From CALKHT01 sp964511575 (GTDB lineage Bacteria; Planctomycetota; Phycisphaerae; Phycisphaerales; Phycisphaeraceae), in contig CAZEFM010000008.1 in assembly GCA_964511575.1 (NCBI GenBank), positions 1 through 64,000 of the forward strand: a stretch of DNA of 64,000 nt, written 5' to 3'. The position numbers and the translations under genes are program-made. This document shows positions 62,190-64,000 of the stretch, piece by piece. The stretch's first letter is position 1, and each line of letters begins with the position of its first letter. The notes under the pieces are model-generated. The model was not told the DNA's origin and did no database searches. It saw nothing but the letters and a program-made list of their open reading frames with translations.

Positions 62190-62903
62190 TTACGCACGGC
62201 GACGCCGCAGCATCAGCACGCTTCCCAATCCCATCAGCGCCAGGCTTGCCGGTTCAGGCACGAAGGTGGCGACGAAGACCGCGTCATAGGCCGTGTCCTT
62301 CGGGTTGAATCGCGTCGCGTCAACTGCATCGTGCAGGGTTCCCGAACCGAAGGTGACGTTTGCGTTGTTGCTGACACGCAGCCGGCCACTCGCCCAGATA
62401 GGGGTGAAGCCATCGTCGCTCGGGTCGCCCGCTGCATTCGAGAAGTAAAAGTAGTAGGTCGTGTCCGCCGACAGCGCCAGGTTGTCGAACGTGAAGTTCA
62501 CCACGCGCTGAGGCTGCCCGGCGCCATCGTGCGACATGTCAACGATGTTCGTCGAGTCGCCGACCCACGACGCGGCATCGGCGTTCTGCGTGGTGTAGAC
62601 CTTCAGCAGCACCGCCGAATCATCGCCGGCCAGTCCGCCGGGCACCGCACCGTTGCCGCCGGCATGCAACAGCGCCAGATCGCTCAGGAGCAGCGTGCCG
62701 CCGAGGGAACCGGTCGACGTCAGTGCCGGGTCATCGAACCGAACGCTGAAACCCAGGTACGACCCCCAGCCGCCACTGGGCAGATCCGTGCCGTCGATCG
62801 GGTTGTTCTGGTTGTACACCTGGACCACGTTGGCCGACGCCGAGGCGAGCGGGATCAGGGCTGCCAGTGCCGCCGCTGCGAATATGCGTGTGTGTTTCCT
62901 CAT
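62190..62903 (-). CDS. PEP-CTERM sorting domain protein
   Basis: A 237-residue exported protein. The signal peptide is MRKHTRIFAAAALAALIPLASASA. The middle contains beta-rich sequence (YTTQNADAASWVG, TFDNLALSADTTYYFYFSN) of a type seen in many planctomycete PEP-CTERM proteins. The tail is VPEPASLALMGLGSVLML plus RRRRA. AAGGAGAA before the ATG supports the start. It stands between the prepilin-like gene and the sialidase of cassette 3. The ligand is unknown. Confidence 0.87.
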   Translation of the reverse strand: MRKHTRIFAAAALAALIPLASASANVVQVYNQNNPIDGTDLPSGGWGSYLGFSVRFDDPALTSTGSLGGTLLLSDLALLHAGGNGAVPGGLAGDDSAVLLKVYTTQNADAASWVGDSTNIVDMSHDGAGQPQRVVNFTFDNLALSADTTYYFYFSNAAGDPSDDGFTPIWASGRLRVSNNANVTFGSGTLHDAVDATRFNPKDTAYDAVFVATFVPEPASLALMGLGSVLMLRRRRA

Positions 62904-62986
62904 GATTCGTTCTCCTTCAAATGGGTCTCGTTACGAAGTGAATGGCGTGTGGCGGGACGCTCCCGCGTGACGCCGGGTATGCGCCA

Positions 62987-63769
<783 letters not shown>

Positions 63770-63842
63770 AAGAAGGCTCGCTATTCAGAGGGTGAACCCG
63801 AACCAGAAACGCCACACTGTCATCTTGCCGCGATATCGCGTA

Positions 63843-64000
63843 TCACGGCGTTACCAACTCGACGGGAACCAGCACCTGCGCGGGGTCCGGCACGCGACCG
63901 GCCGCGCGGGCGGCAAGCATTTGCGCTAAATGTTTGATCTGTTCAGACGACGACAACACAGGACGCACCGTTGCGTAAGGACGGGCCGCGCGGTCATCCT
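63843..64000 (-). CDS. C-terminal end of a LacI/GntR-type transcriptional regulator, cut by the window
   Basis: Reading leftward, a frame open from the window edge ends at a TGA (63843-63845). The last 51 residues include RPYATVRPVLSSSEQIKHLA and finish with AQVLVPVELVTP. This matches the usual end of LacI-type sugar-binding domains and resembles the end of the regulator at 49550-50626 (ALVPVQF). The DNA-binding part lies outside. It probably controls the cassette 3 genes that follow. Confidence 0.6.
   Translation of the reverse strand, partial: DDRAARPYATVRPVLSSSEQIKHLAQMLAARAAGRVPDPAQVLVPVELVTP

Overview
The window is GC-rich bacterial DNA that looks like a member of the Planctomycetota, most likely class Phycisphaerae. 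This is inferred from gene content, not from a marker gene. The pointers are many PEP-CTERM proteins with a matching exosortase, stand-alone prepilin-like proteins with a C-terminal FADGHA motif, a sigma factor/FecR-LamG pair of the Rhodopirellula-Verrucomicrobium type, a PmoA/DUF6807 protein, a DUF6288-type protein and several secreted sialidases. No rRNA, tRNA, CRISPR array, transposase or prophage was recognised. Nearly all genes look intact, and coding density is high.

Layout. 1-2535: polX DNA polymerase and a small lipoprotein. 2556-10847: surface-sorting locus with a giant TPR lipoprotein (PrsT-like), an exosortase-EpsI fusion and two PEP-CTERM proteins. 11124-16808: cassette 1 (sigma factor, FecR-LamG protein, PEP-CTERM protein, prepilin-like protein, sialidase). 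16827-32027: housekeeping and metabolism (orphan histidine kinase, agmatine-to-putrescine pair aguA/aguB, MATE exporter behind a terminator-bearing leader, PmoA-like protein, a Tyr/Arg/Trp-rich exported protein, ribulokinase, MscS channel, CapA-like protein, acylphosphatase, YebC, NagB/PIG-L fusion). 32139-34530: a probable sulfide/persulfide operon (ArsR repressor, rhodanese membrane protein, MBL-rhodanese protein). 34737-44401: efflux locus joining MacAB-type ABC and RND pumps. 44434-49322: three-gene ABC-2 transporter operon. 49550-53886: cassette 2 (GntR/LacI-type regulator, LamG PEP-CTERM protein, prepilin-like protein, cytochrome P450). 53889-64000: cassette 3 on the minus strand (regulator cut by the window edge, prepilin-like protein, PEP-CTERM protein, sialidase with PEP-CTERM tail, second sialidase, sialic acid lyase, DUF6288-type protein).

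How it fits together. The organism appears to attack sialylated glycans outside the cell with three sialidases, split the released sialic acid with a NanA-like lyase, and could feed amino sugars into the NagB/PIG-L fusion. The PEP-CTERM proteins would be sorted by the exosortase at 7112-8827. The most notable pattern is a recurring cassette: a dedicated regulator, a PEP-CTERM protein, a prepilin-like protein and one or more enzymes. It appears three times, each time with different cargo. Cassette 3 also fuses a sialidase to the beta-sandwich/PEP-CTERM module that is a separate protein in cassette 1, which suggests the module anchors the enzyme.
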